From: Paenibacillus sp. J31TS4
GTDB taxonomy: Bacteria; Bacillota; Bacilli; Paenibacillales; NBRC-103111
Direction of reading: 5' to 3'
Assembly (NCBI RefSeq): GCF_018403265.1
Contig: NZ_BOSI01000007.1
Coordinates: 1 to 64,000 of the forward strand
Length of the DNA: 64,000 nucleotides
The notes under the pieces were generated by a model that was not told the origin of the DNA, did no database searches, and saw only the letters and a list, made by a program, of their open reading frames with translations. Shown here piece by piece: positions 16,291 through 24,891 of this stretch; the stretch's first letter is position 1; each line of letters opens with the position of its first letter. Both the position numbers and the translations under genes were made by a program.

Positions 16291-17295
16291 TTGAGTGCTT
16301 TGACTATCTTGATCATCATCGTGTTTCTTGCTCTGGTTTTTGACTTCATCAACGGGTTTCACGACACGGCCAATGCGATCGCCACGTCCATTTCGACCAA
16401 AGCGCTGACGCCTCGCGTCGCCATCATGATGGCGGCGGTGCTTAACTTCCTTGGAGCGATCTTGTTCGAAGGGGTGGCGAAGAATATCGGGGGGAGCATC
16501 GCGAACCCGATGAATATTAACCACGGCATGGAAATCGTCATCGCCGCGCTCATCTCCGCTATCGTGTGGAACCTGGTGACCTGGTATTTCGGCATCCCGT
16601 CCTCCTCCTCGCACACGCTGATCGGCTCGCTGGCGGGAGCGGTGGCCGCCGGTGCGGGCCTTGCTTCGATCAACTGGTCCGGTTTCAACAAAATTCTGCT
16701 TGTTCTCGTCCTGTCGCCGGTGGTGGCGTTCCTGGTCGGCTTTGTCGTGCTGCACATCATCCGCTGGATCGTGCTGCTCCTCGGCAACCGGTCGCCGAGC
16801 AAGGTGAACCGGAATTTCCGGCTGCTGCAGATTGTGTCCGCGGCTGCGCAGGCGTTTTCGCACGGCTCCAACGACGCCCAGAAGGCGATGGGGATTATCG
16901 TGTTCGCCCTCATGGCGGGGAACTTCCAGACGGAGCTGCACGTCCCCTTGTGGGTTAAGATTGCTGCGGCGACCGCGATGGGGCTTGGAACCGCATCCGG
17001 CGGGATGCGGATCATCAAGACGGTCGGCAAGAAGCTGTTCAAGCTCGAGCCGATGAACGGATTCGCCTCGGACGTCACTTCGACGATCGTTCTCCAGACG
17101 GCGACGCATTTTGGCATGCCGCTCTCCACGACGCATGTCATCACCTCGTCGATCATCGGAACGGGCACCGCAATCCGGCCCAAATCGGTCAACTGGAGCA
17201 CGGTCGGGCGTATGATCATGACGTGGGTCATCACGATCCCGATCTCGTTTGTCCTGGCGTTTCTCATTTTCAAGCTGATGTTCTTCTGGCTCTAG
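16291..17295 (+). CDS. pit: Inorganic phosphate transporter, PiT family
   Basis: This 334-residue membrane protein is a low-affinity, cation-coupled phosphate permease. It has the two inverted PD001131 signatures of the family: GFHDTANAIATSI near residue 20 and HGSNDAQKAMG near residue 190. About ten transmembrane segments are visible. I chose TTG 16291 because TAGGAGGTC ends about five bases upstream; another TTG at 16258 has no ribosome site. It is transcribed alone and ends at the terminator at 17309. Confidence 0.95.
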   Translation: MSALTILIIIVFLALVFDFINGFHDTANAIATSISTKALTPRVAIMMAAVLNFLGAILFEGVAKNIGGSIANPMNINHGMEIVIAALISAIVWNLVTWYFGIPSSSSHTLIGSLAGAVAAGAGLASINWSGFNKILLVLVLSPVVAFLVGFVVLHIIRWIVLLLGNRSPSKVNRNFRLLQIVSAAAQAFSHGSNDAQKAMGIIVFALMAGNFQTELHVPLWVKIAAATAMGLGTASGGMRIIKTVGKKLFKLEPMNGFASDVTSTIVLQTATHFGMPLSTTHVITSSIIGTGTAIRPKSVNWSTVGRMIMTWVITIPISFVLAFLIFKLMFFWL

Positions 17296-17308
17296 AGCCG
17301 ATACGAGA

Positions 17309-17339
17309 GGGCGGCCGCCTGCAGCAGGCCGCTTTTTTT
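17309..17339 (+). terminator. Intrinsic terminator after pit
   Basis: GCGGCC/GGCCGC outer stem with GCCTGC/GCAGGC inner pairing, followed by seven T residues (17333-17339). Confidence 0.9.
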
Positions 17340-17485
17340 GTTTGCCCGTTGCGTGTGGCCCGGTTCGGCGGCCAGATTCGGGTCTATCGGTCGATGGGAC
17401 TTTATTGTCGAAATATGGTAAAGTAGGACTGATTATTTCAACGAGATTTGTGCGGAAGTCTACATAGAGAGAAGGTGAGCCGGAC

Positions 17486-18910
17486 ATGAACTTGGTGTCC
17501 TCCGGTATCGATGGGTTCGACGATATCCTGAACGGCGGCATCCCCCGCGGCTCGACGGTAATCGTGGAAGGAGCGCCGGGGACGGGCAAGACGACGCTCG
17601 GCATGCAGTTTTTGTACAACGGGGCCGTCCGCGAAGGAGAGGCAGGCCTCTACATAACGTTCGAGGAGCTGCCCGAGCAGCTGTACCGGGATATGGCGGC
17701 GTTCGGCTGGGAGCTGAAGCGGCTGGAAAAAGAAAACCGGCTGCGCGTCCTCTGCATGTCACCCGGGCTGCTGCTTGAGCAGATGACGGAGCCGGGAGGC
17801 CTGTTCGAGCAGCTGCTGAAAGAGATTGGCTGCCGTCGGGTCGTCATCGACAGCATCAGTCTGTACCGATACGACGCCGGGGAGCGGGAAAACCTCCGCC
17901 AGACGCTGTACGGACTGCGCACCGTTCTTCGCAAGCACCGGCTGACCTCTCTGCTGCTGCGGGAGGAGACGGAGCAAAGCGGCGGAGAGCCGCCCTTTGA
18001 GAACTATCTGTTCGACGGGGTCGTTCGTCTCGCGCTGCGGCCGCATATGGGCAAGTTCCGGATGCGCACGCTGGAGGTGCTCAAGATGCGGGGGCGTCCC
18101 ATCTGCGAAGGTGAGCACGCTTACCGGATTCTGGATGAGGGCATCCATGTCGTGCCAGCCCGCTCGATGCTGGAGGATGTCGCGCTGCTGAAGCAATCCG
18201 ACCAGGTGGCGACCGGGATCGGCCGGCTGGACCAGCTGTTCGGCGGCGGCGTGCCGAGGGGAACGGTGCTTCTGGTCGACACGAACAGCAAGGCCAACTA
18301 CAAGTATCTCGTCGGCGCGATCGTTGCGAGCCATCTGCATCAGGGAGATAAGCTGCTGGCCATGCTGTCCAGCTTCAACACGCCGGGCGACAATGAGCGG
18401 CTGCTCGCCCTGTACGGCATCTCGATGGCGGACAAGGCGGCCGCCCGCGATGTTTGGTATATCGAGCAGTACGACCGCCATTACCCCGAGGCGGTCCAGC
18501 CGCAGGTGCTCGATGCAAGCTGCCTCGATAACGAAGCGTATCGGAGCTGGCAGCGCGAAAAGCTGTTTCCGATCCTGAAGGAAGGGCTGGAGCAAGGCCG
18601 CCGGTGGTTCCTATATTACGACCTGAACACGATCTTCGCGGAGCGGGGACGGGACTATGTCCTGAAGACGCTTCCCTCCGAGACGGCGATGGCGCGCTCG
18701 TACGGCATGACCGTCATGCTGCTGTGCAACTTCTCCGAGATCGGCGAGGAGACGTCGTCGTTTCTTGAGCGGACCTCGAACGCAGTGGTGCGGACCTGGG
18801 TGGACGGAGCCTACCAATTCGCCCAGGTAACCAAGTCGCCGACCGGCAAAATCTCCGAGCCGCTGCTCGTCGAGAACGTAGCCGCTTATCCCTTCATCCG
18901 GCTCGTCTAG
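17486..18910 (+). CDS. KaiC-like tandem RecA-fold ATPase, second domain degenerate
   Basis: This 474-residue protein has two RAD55/KaiC-type RecA domains. Domain 1 (about residues 1-230) is complete: Walker A GAPGTGKTT (29-37), the KaiC-type Glu pair FEE (59-61), Walker B VVIDSIS (119-125) and the family's LEVLKMRG strand. Domain 2 (about 242-474) keeps the GIGRLDQLFGGGVPRGT entry but its P-loop is VDTNSKANY, lacking GKT, so it probably does not hydrolyse ATP. It may be regulatory. The gene leads a three-gene operon with a winged-helix protein and a sensor/LuxR regulator. A signalling role is inference; clock function is not implied. Confidence 0.92.
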   Translation: MNLVSSGIDGFDDILNGGIPRGSTVIVEGAPGTGKTTLGMQFLYNGAVREGEAGLYITFEELPEQLYRDMAAFGWELKRLEKENRLRVLCMSPGLLLEQMTEPGGLFEQLLKEIGCRRVVIDSISLYRYDAGERENLRQTLYGLRTVLRKHRLTSLLLREETEQSGGEPPFENYLFDGVVRLALRPHMGKFRMRTLEVLKMRGRPICEGEHAYRILDEGIHVVPARSMLEDVALLKQSDQVATGIGRLDQLFGGGVPRGTVLLVDTNSKANYKYLVGAIVASHLHQGDKLLAMLSSFNTPGDNERLLALYGISMADKAAARDVWYIEQYDRHYPEAVQPQVLDASCLDNEAYRSWQREKLFPILKEGLEQGRRWFLYYDLNTIFAERGRDYVLKTLPSETAMARSYGMTVMLLCNFSEIGEETSSFLERTSNAVVRTWVDGAYQFAQVTKSPTGKISEPLLVENVAAYPFIRLV

Positions 18911-18943
18911 CGGCCGGCATTCGCGAATCCTTAGGAGGTATTC

Positions 18944-19195
18944 ATGCGCGACGAACTTACGCTCCGGCTGCAGCTGGAGTGCACGCTGTTTTTTGAAGCC
19001 AATCCCTATACGCTCGAGTCCGTCCAGGGACTCGCGCTCCGGCTCGGCCGCAGACCCGACCATCTGGAAACGATTCTAGGCCGCCTTGTGGAGCTCGCCA
19101 TCCTCGAACGGCTGGGAGAGGGACAGCGCGCCATCTACCGCTACATCCAGCCGGCGGTCGCGGCTGATTCCGATCTCGAGTGGGCTCGCCCATGA
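18944..19195 (+). CDS. Small winged-helix protein in the KaiC-like operon
   Basis: This 83-residue protein reads as a single winged helix-turn-helix: three helices (residues about 5-55) and a short wing ([14 protein letters not shown]). ATG 18944 follows TTAGGAGGT. There is no clear named family. Its stop overlaps the start of the next gene (ATGA at 19192-19195), so it is translationally coupled to the LuxR-type regulator, and it starts 33 bases after the KaiC-like ATPase. It may bind DNA or serve as a protein-interaction adaptor between the two large proteins. Confidence 0.85.
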   Translation: MRDELTLRLQLECTLFFEANPYTLESVQGLALRLGRRPDHLETILGRLVELAILERLGEGQRAIYRYIQPAVAADSDLEWARP

Positions 19196-21321
19196 GCCAG
19201 CTGCAGACGGTTCAGGATGCGTTCGCGGCGCTGACCGGTCTCGGTCTGGCGATCACCGACAGCGAGGGCGCCCTGCTCACGAAGCCCTCCGGCCGGGAGG
19301 ACTGGCTGTCCCGGCTGCTGGCGGAAGAGGATGGCGCGCCAAGGCTGCTGCAGGAGCTCGCCGGGATCTGGAAGAGCGGCAGGCCCGGGAGTCCGGCGCT
19401 CGATTATGAGATCGAGGCCGGGGTGAAGCTGGCTGCGGTTCCGATTCCCGCTGATACGGGCAAGGCGGGCATCGTCTGGGGAGCGTTCTTCGCAGAAGCG
19501 CGGATGAGCAAGGCGCTGCAGGACTATGAAGCGCACAGCGGCAGGCAGGAAGGGAGCTGGGCGACGCTTCGAGCCGAGCTGCCGCTGCTGAACGCGGGAG
19601 AGAAGCACCGGCTGCTGGAGCAGCTCTCGCGCTTCGCGCAGACGGCCAGCCTTCTGCTTCGCCAGGACGACGGGGACGCAGCGGGCGGAAAACGGCACCA
19701 GGCCCACCTCATCCGGGAGGCGGCGCAGCTGGTGGACAAGCCGGGTTTCCGGCTGATGGACGCGCTGCGGCTGCTCAAGCAGGCCGACCGGAGCCTCGGC
19801 TTCGTCGGCTATGCGCACCGGGCGGAGGCGATGCGCTTCCAGATTGCCGACCTGGTCGGCGAGCAGGCGGCGGGGCTGCTCGGCACCTCGTTCTCCCTCG
19901 GCGAAGGGTTCCTCGGCCAGGCGGCGACGACCGGGCAGCCGGCGCGCTGGACGGAGATGGAGCGCGATCCCCGCTCTGTCTTCTTCTCCCGGCTCGGCAT
20001 CCGGCCGCATACGCTTTACGCTTTTCCGGTGCTGCTGGAGCAGTCCGTGCGCGGCGTCCTGTTCGCCGGCACCGTACGGGAGGAAACGGCGGGAGAGGAG
20101 GTCTACGAGCTCGGCCAGACCTTCGCCTCCCTCCTCGGCGCCCGCCAGGTGGTGGACATGCTCCGGGATGAGCGGAACAAACATTACATACGATTGACCA
20201 TGATGATGGAGATCGCGCGGACGCTGACGCTCGTCGAGGAGAGAAAACGGGCGATGTTCATCCTCATCGACATGAGCGTCAATCTGTTCGAGAGCCCCTA
20301 CGCCGCCGTCTTCCTGCGCCAGCCGTCTGGCAAGGCGCAGGTCGTCTCGCGGGGACTCCCGCAGCGGGAGGCCGAAGCCCGGCTCCGCGACATCGTGCCG
20401 CGGTACGAGGGTTTCCAGGAGGACGAGCTGTCGGCCGATCTGGTAACCATGCGGGAGCGGGAAGGCGTACGCTACCTGGAGTGCCCCCTCGTCAGCAAGG
20501 GGAAATTCCTCGGCGTCTTCCTGATCGGGCTGAAGCGCCCGACCGACGAGGCGGACGCCCGTGAGCTGTTCCTCAGCCTCGCAATGATGGGCAGCGCCGC
20601 GCTCGTGCGGATCGCGGAGAGGGAGCGCCAGCAGGGGCCGAGCGTCGTCCAGCTGCTGCACCGCACGGTCAAGCAGTGGAATCCCGAGGCGTACAGCCAC
20701 ACGCTCGAGGCCAAGGAGCTCGGCGCCGCGTTCGCCAAGGAGCGGGGCCTGTCCGCCGAGGAGACCGAGCGGATCGGCGACGCCTGCTGCCTCGCCCCGC
20801 TGGAGGGCGAGATTATACGGGAGTGGATCGGCGATCCGGGGCTATTGCACGTTCTGAACGAGATGCGAGAGATCGTCAAGGCCGCGGGCGAGCAGCCGGT
20901 TTCGCAGGCCGACGCCGCGTTCGGCGAGGCCAGCCAGATCGTTGTGCTAGCGCTCGGCAGCGCCGGTTACGCGTTCAAGGCCGGCCGGCATCCGCTCGGT
21001 GCGGTGTCTCCCGCGCTCCGGAAGCGGTTCGAGGCGTTCCGGGAACGGCGGGAGACGCTGGAGCTGGAGCTGTCCCTGGAGGGACCGGTGGACGTCAAGG
21101 AGCCGGTCAAGAGCATGAAAGAGCTCGGTCTGTCGTCGCGGGAGCAGGAGGTACTCCGCCTGGTGGCGACCGGCCGGAGCAACCGGGAGATTGCCGAGAC
21201 GCTGTTCATCAGCGAGCATACGGTCAAGAACCATATGACCAACATCTTTCAGAAGCTGGGCGTGACGGACCGGTCACAGCTGATCGCGCTCGTGTACCAG
21301 CGCGGATACGGGCAGAATTAG
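19192..21321 (+). CDS. Multi-domain sensor with LuxR-type DNA-binding domain
   Basis: This 709-residue regulator starts at ATG 19192, overlapping the preceding stop. Residues 1-105 resemble a PocR-type ligand domain ([23 protein letters not shown]). Two GAF-like domains follow at about 188-320 and 346-470. Residues about 493-545 look like an HD hydrolase helix pair in which the metal-binding His-Asp is replaced ([18 protein letters not shown], then CCLAPLEG). The C-terminus (645-709) is a clear LuxR/GerE helix-turn-helix ([26 protein letters not shown]). It has no transmembrane segment, so it senses a cytoplasmic signal. The coupled KaiC-like ATPase probably modulates it. The domain calls before the LuxR part are moderate. 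Confidence 0.88.
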   Translation: MSQLQTVQDAFAALTGLGLAITDSEGALLTKPSGREDWLSRLLAEEDGAPRLLQELAGIWKSGRPGSPALDYEIEAGVKLAAVPIPADTGKAGIVWGAFFAEARMSKALQDYEAHSGRQEGSWATLRAELPLLNAGEKHRLLEQLSRFAQTASLLLRQDDGDAAGGKRHQAHLIREAAQLVDKPGFRLMDALRLLKQADRSLGFVGYAHRAEAMRFQIADLVGEQAAGLLGTSFSLGEGFLGQAATTGQPARWTEMERDPRSVFFSRLGIRPHTLYAFPVLLEQSVRGVLFAGTVREETAGEEVYELGQTFASLLGARQVVDMLRDERNKHYIRLTMMMEIARTLTLVEERKRAMFILIDMSVNLFESPYAAVFLRQPSGKAQVVSRGLPQREAEARLRDIVPRYEGFQEDELSADLVTMREREGVRYLECPLVSKGKFLGVFLIGLKRPTDEADARELFLSLAMMGSAALVRIAERERQQGPSVVQLLHRTVKQWNPEAYSHTLEAKELGAAFAKERGLSAEETERIGDACCLAPLEGEIIREWIGDPGLLHVLNEMREIVKAAGEQPVSQADAAFGEASQIVVLALGSAGYAFKAGRHPLGAVSPALRKRFEAFRERRETLELELSLEGPVDVKEPVKSMKELGLSSREQEVLRLVATGRSNREIAETLFISEHTVKNHMTNIFQKLGVTDRSQLIALVYQRGYGQN

Positions 21322-21676
21322 CAGCTGGTCCGACCTGGAGAGCTCAATAGGAAGACCGAGAGCATTTGAAGGAACGGGGCCTCGTTAGAAGATCGTATAG
21401 CAGGATCGATAGGAAGAATAGGACAACGAATCGGACAGCCGAATGTCGCGCGGGGCGCGGGTTCGGCTGTTTTGCCGTTTGGGCGGGGAGGACAGGCTCC
21501 CGGAGGGGAATCGCGAGTAGGAAATAGGTGTGATAGCGTTCCGGCAAAAGCTGGGTAAAGAATAAGAAAGAACGGGGATACCGCATAAAGCGACAGTAAT
21601 AGACAATAGAGACAAAGAGATCGACAACATAGAAGCGAGCAGCCATTCGATAGATAGGGAAAGGGGAGACGAGACC
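21322..21676. other. Gene-free spacer between the LuxR-type and HD-type genes
   Basis: No gene is seen in these 355 bases. A terminator occupies 21435-21473. The second half is purine-rich and lower in G+C than its surroundings, and probably holds the promoter for the HD gene, but I could not place a convincing -35/-10 pair. Confidence 0.5.
21435..21473 (+). terminator. Intrinsic terminator of the KaiC-like operon
   Basis: Arms ACAGCCGAA (21435-21443) and TTCGGCTGT (21462-21470) flank a GC-rich loop and are followed by TTTG. Confidence 0.75.
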
Positions 21677-22330
21677 ATGACCTACTCACCTCCGGTAAAC
21701 GAGATCAAGAGCATGTCCGACATGTTCTGCTTGGACAACCCCCAGACGGCTTTTTTGCTTAAACGGATGAAACAGGCGGATGCCCGCCTTCATGAGCAGG
21801 CGACGCGGACAGCGTATTACGCTCTGCTGATCGCCCAGTACCTGAACATGGACGACAACGAACAGGAGGTGCTGTACCGCACCGCCCTGCTGATGGACAT
21901 CGGACGCCTGCGGCTCGGCGACAGGGAGCTGCAGGGCGAGGACGAGGAAGCGGAGCGGCGCGTCCGGCTGCACCCCACGTACAGCTGGGGCCTGCTGGAG
22001 CCGCTCATCGTAAGAGGTCTTGTGGACGGCGAGGCGGTGCTGCAGCACCACGAGAACCTGGATGGCACGGGCTTCCCGTTCGAGAAGACGTGGAAGGACA
22101 TCACGCTCAATGCCCGCATTCTGCGCGTTGCCGATACGTTCGCCTCGATAACCGGCTACGACCGGCGGCTCGGCAGGACGGTGCGGATCGAGGAGGCGCT
22201 TGAGGAGCTGAACCGCTGGGCGGATGTCATGTACGACGAGGATCTGGTGAACCTGATGCTGCACATTTACGGCCCCGGCCTCAAAAAAGACAAACACACC
22301 CCGCTGCGCAAAGTGTCGCACAAGCGCTAG
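21677..22330 (+). CDS. HD-GYP-like protein with degenerate active site
   Basis: This 217-residue protein follows the HD-GYP fold: HEQATRTAYYALLIAQYL, then LLMDIGRLRL where active enzymes have LLHDIGK, then HHENLDGTGFP in place of HHExxDGxGYP. The His of the metal-binding HD pair is replaced by Met, while the later His-His-Glu and GFP remain. Cyclic-di-GMP hydrolysis is therefore doubtful and a binding or scaffold role is possible. ATG 21677 follows GGGGAG. It lies 355 bases after the KaiC-like operon, whose regulator also carries an HD-like segment lacking the metal residues. Confidence 0.85.
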   Translation: MTYSPPVNEIKSMSDMFCLDNPQTAFLLKRMKQADARLHEQATRTAYYALLIAQYLNMDDNEQEVLYRTALLMDIGRLRLGDRELQGEDEEAERRVRLHPTYSWGLLEPLIVRGLVDGEAVLQHHENLDGTGFPFEKTWKDITLNARILRVADTFASITGYDRRLGRTVRIEEALEELNRWADVMYDEDLVNLMLHIYGPGLKKDKHTPLRKVSHKR

Positions 22331-22447
22331 ACCCCAGACCCGGGACGGACCCTGATGAGCGGGGACCGGCCGCAGACCGCCGGAGAACGGCGGCCGACAG
22401 AACCCATACGCTAACCGGATAGGAGAGCCGCCTGCAGACGGGCGGAG

Positions 22448-22477
22448 GAGAGAAAGCGCAGGCTTTCTCTTTTTTTG
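22448..22477 (+). terminator. Intrinsic terminator after the HD-GYP-like gene
   Basis: AGAGAAAGC (22449-22457) and GCTTTCTCT (22462-22470) form a stem followed by six further T residues. Confidence 0.92.
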
Positions 22478-22580
22478 TGTGTAACGGACAGGCAATTGAG
22501 GTTCGACACGAAAGCTTCCTCGTTTCGTATAAAATAGACATAGACATAGTAGAGAGACAGATTGAGAAAGGTTGAGGGAT

Positions 22581-23270
22581 ATGGAGAAGCTTCAGGTAGA
22601 GCTGCGGGAGGCAGGCTATCCGGACCGGAGCGCGGTCGTGTCCGATGTCGCCTTCACGGTGCGGGAGGGAGAATGGGTCGGGCTGATCGGCCCGAACGGA
22701 GCGGGCAAGAGCACGACGATCAAAGCTATACTCGGACTGCTCGGCAAACGAGAAGGAACAGTCGTATTTAGCGGGCCCTATTCCTACATCCCCGAGCATC
22801 CGGTTCTTTACGAGCATTTGACGCTGTGGGAGCATCTGGAGTTGGCGGCCGCGGTGTGGGAGCTGGAGCCTGAAGCGTTCCGCGCCGACGCCGAACGGCT
22901 GCTGGCGCGTTTTCGGCTGACCGAGGTGCGTCATCACCTGCCCGGCAGCTTTTCCAAAGGAATGCAGCAAAAAATCATGCTGCTCGTCGCCTTCCTGCAG
23001 AAGCCGGACGTCTACATCGTGGACGAGCCGTTCATCGGCCTCGACCCGCGCGCCGTCCAGGACCTGATCGAGCTGCTGGAGGAGGAGCGGCAGCGCGGCG
23101 CCGGCATCCTCATGTCGACGCACGTGCTCGACACCGCGGAGCGGCTGTGCGACACATTCCTGCTGCTGGACAAAGGCCGGCTCGTCGCGCAGGGGACGAT
23201 GGACGAGCTACGGCTTAGCAGCGGACTTCCGGGAGCGTCGCTGTTCGACTGCTTCCTGAAGCTGACCTAG
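22581..23270 (+). CDS. ecsA: ABC transporter ATP-binding protein EcsA-like
   Basis: This 229-residue ATPase has Walker A GPNGAGKST (about residues 34-42), Walker B VYIVDEPFIGLD, and the FSKGMQQK signature, which in EcsA replaces LSGGQ. ATG 22581 was chosen over TTG 22572; the ribosome site is weak in both cases (GAAAGG or GAGGG). It pairs with the permease 12 bases downstream. EcsAB is an exporter that in Bacillus affects protein secretion, regulated intramembrane proteolysis and peptide-pheromone release. No ecsC follows. Confidence 0.92.
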   Translation: MEKLQVELREAGYPDRSAVVSDVAFTVREGEWVGLIGPNGAGKSTTIKAILGLLGKREGTVVFSGPYSYIPEHPVLYEHLTLWEHLELAAAVWELEPEAFRADAERLLARFRLTEVRHHLPGSFSKGMQQKIMLLVAFLQKPDVYIVDEPFIGLDPRAVQDLIELLEEERQRGAGILMSTHVLDTAERLCDTFLLLDKGRLVAQGTMDELRLSSGLPGASLFDCFLKLT

Positions 23271-23282
23271 GGAGGGACGGCC

Positions 23283-24509
23283 ATGCTGCGTACTCCTCAT
23301 CAGTTGTTTGTCCGCCGGCTGCGGGACGATGCCCGCTTCCAGTGGCGGGCCTGGCGATCCGCCTTTGACTGGATCGTCGGCGTCTATCTTCTGCTGCCGG
23401 CGCTCGCCGTCTTCGGCTACCAATATTGGCTCTGGTGGACCGCTCCGCCCGCCTGGCTCGAGCTCTACGGGGGAGCTGCCGCCGCGGTGCTGCTCACGCT
23501 GGCCGCGCTGTCCGGACGCATCCGCTTCTATCTCGAGGAAGCGGATCAGCTCTTCGTCTTCACGCGGCCGGCCTGGCGGCGCTCCCTCATGCGCGCGGGG
23601 CTCGCTTATTCGGCCGTCGTGCACGCCGCGCTGGCTGCCCTGGCCGTCGCGATCCTCGCGCCGGTGCTTGTGCGCCAGGCAGGCCTCTCCGCCGCAGAGG
23701 CGGTGCTGCTCGGCCTGCTGACAGCGCTGCTGCGCACCGGCCTCGCGGTCGCGGCCCAGTGGCTGGAGCGCCTGCTGCGCGGCTGGCGGCGCATTGCGGC
23801 CCAGCTGCTGCTGCACCTGCTCGGCGCCGGGCTGCTCGCGGCCGGCTGGCTGCTGCTCTTGCTGCAGCCAGCCTATGCCGGGCTGTACGCCGCGCTGCTG
23901 GCGGCGGCGCTGCTCGGCCTGGCGCACCGGCGTCTGCAGCGCCACGTCTATGCGCTCCAGGATGCCGCCGAGGATCACAAGCTCAAGCTGCGCTTCACCT
24001 CGTTCCTGATCGGCCAGGCGATGCCCCGCCCTCCGGTGTCGAGCCGCCGCCGGCCGCAGCTGTTCCGCTCGTCGAACCGGCTGTTTCGCCGCCGCTCGCC
24101 GGCGGCCGGTCTGGCGGAGGCCGCCGTCAAGGCGTTCCTGCGCAACCCGGCGAGCTTCCGTCTGTACTTGCAGCTGGCCTTTCTCAGCACGGGGGCGATG
24201 GCCGTGCTTCCCGCGCCTGCCAAGTGGATGCTGTGGGTGGGAGGAAGCTTCATGCTCGCCTATCTGGCGAGGCTCGGATGGAAGGAGACGCTCGCGGCCC
24301 GCTACCTCCAGCTGTTTCCCCGGCCCGACGCTTTGGTCGTAGCCGCGGGTCCGCGCGCCGTGGCGGTACTCGTGCTGCCGCCGGTGCTCTTGATGAGCAT
24401 AGTACTGGGGGCGTTTGTGTTTCCTCCGTGGGGCGCGCTCCTCCTGCTTCCCGCCGGCGCTGTTCTCGGAATCGCCGCCTCCTACGCCATGACGTCGATT
24501 CCCAATTGA
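23283..24509 (+). CDS. ecsB: ABC transporter permease EcsB-like
   Basis: This 408-residue membrane protein has about ten hydrophobic segments and starts LRTPHQLFVRRLRDDARFQWRAW, like EcsB. The middle portion (LLHLLGAGLLAAGWLLLLL) is exceptionally rich in Leu and Ala. ATG 23283 follows GGGAGGG just after the ecsA stop, so the two form an operon and one transporter. The ilvA promoter begins inside the stop codon of this gene. Confidence 0.9.
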   Translation: MLRTPHQLFVRRLRDDARFQWRAWRSAFDWIVGVYLLLPALAVFGYQYWLWWTAPPAWLELYGGAAAAVLLTLAALSGRIRFYLEEADQLFVFTRPAWRRSLMRAGLAYSAVVHAALAALAVAILAPVLVRQAGLSAAEAVLLGLLTALLRTGLAVAAQWLERLLRGWRRIAAQLLLHLLGAGLLAAGWLLLLLQPAYAGLYAALLAAALLGLAHRRLQRHVYALQDAAEDHKLKLRFTSFLIGQAMPRPPVSSRRRPQLFRSSNRLFRRRSPAAGLAEAAVKAFLRNPASFRLYLQLAFLSTGAMAVLPAPAKWMLWVGGSFMLAYLARLGWKETLAARYLQLFPRPDALVVAAGPRAVAVLVLPPVLLMSIVLGAFVFPPWGALLLLPAGAVLGIAASYAMTSIPN

Positions 24510-24534
24510 CTTGGCCGGGGAAAAGGAGTATAAC
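24506..24534 (+). promoter_or_regulatory. Promoter of the T-box/ilvA unit
   Basis: TTGACT (24506-24511) and TATAAC (24529-24534) are 17 bases apart, close to the main sigma factor consensus. The -35 overlaps the ecsB stop codon. Transcription would start about 24541. Confidence 0.85.
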
Positions 24535-24540
24535 TATACT

Positions 24541-24850
24541 AAATTTCACCTGAATACATTCGCTTGACGAGACCAAGTAAGCCGCGATTGCGATCTGCCA
24601 GAGAGTCGGTGCCCGCTGAGAGCCGACGGTCGGACGTGAGCCGAATATCTTCTCCGAGAAGCCATGCCGAACGCTCGGGAGAGCAAGTAAGGATGGACGG
24701 GAGTCCGCCGTTACAAGGACCGCGTATGATGGTACGCAGCAGAGGTGCCGGGTAAGGCCTGTCGATCGTCAGCAGACGGCGGGGCTTCTTGGAAGTAGGG
24801 TGGTCACGCGAGAGCTAATCTCGTCCCTTGGGGGGACGGGATTTTTTTGT
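24541..24850 (+). ncRNA. T-box leader, isoleucine specifier
   Basis: This is a tRNA-sensing T-box riboregulator upstream of ilvA. Visible parts are the Stem I AG-rich bulge (CCAGAGAGTCGGTG, 24599 on), the apical CTGAGAGCCGAC, a specifier region GAATATC with ATC at 24647-24649 (Ile), and the T-box AGGGTGGTCACGCG at 24797-24810, whose TGGT would pair with the tRNA end ACCA. The usual core AGGGTGGNACCGCG is altered (CAC for ACC). A terminator follows at 24818-24848. Uncharged tRNA-Ile should favour the antiterminator and switch ilvA on. Confidence 0.92.
24818..24848 (+). terminator. T-box regulated terminator
   Basis: ATCTCGTCCC (24818-24827) pairs with GGGACGGGAT (24833-24842) with one G-U pair, followed by a run of seven T residues. 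It competes with the T-box antiterminator. Confidence 0.93.
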
Positions 24851-24891
24851 TGTCTGTCTCTGCAAAACCGAAAGAGAAGGAGGGCGCAACC

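Noticed and set aside
23426-24553. Ala/Arg-rich 375-residue frame overlapping ecsB
   Set aside because: It is a frame-shifted reading of ecsB with extreme Ala/Arg/Gly content, and lacks a ribosome site.
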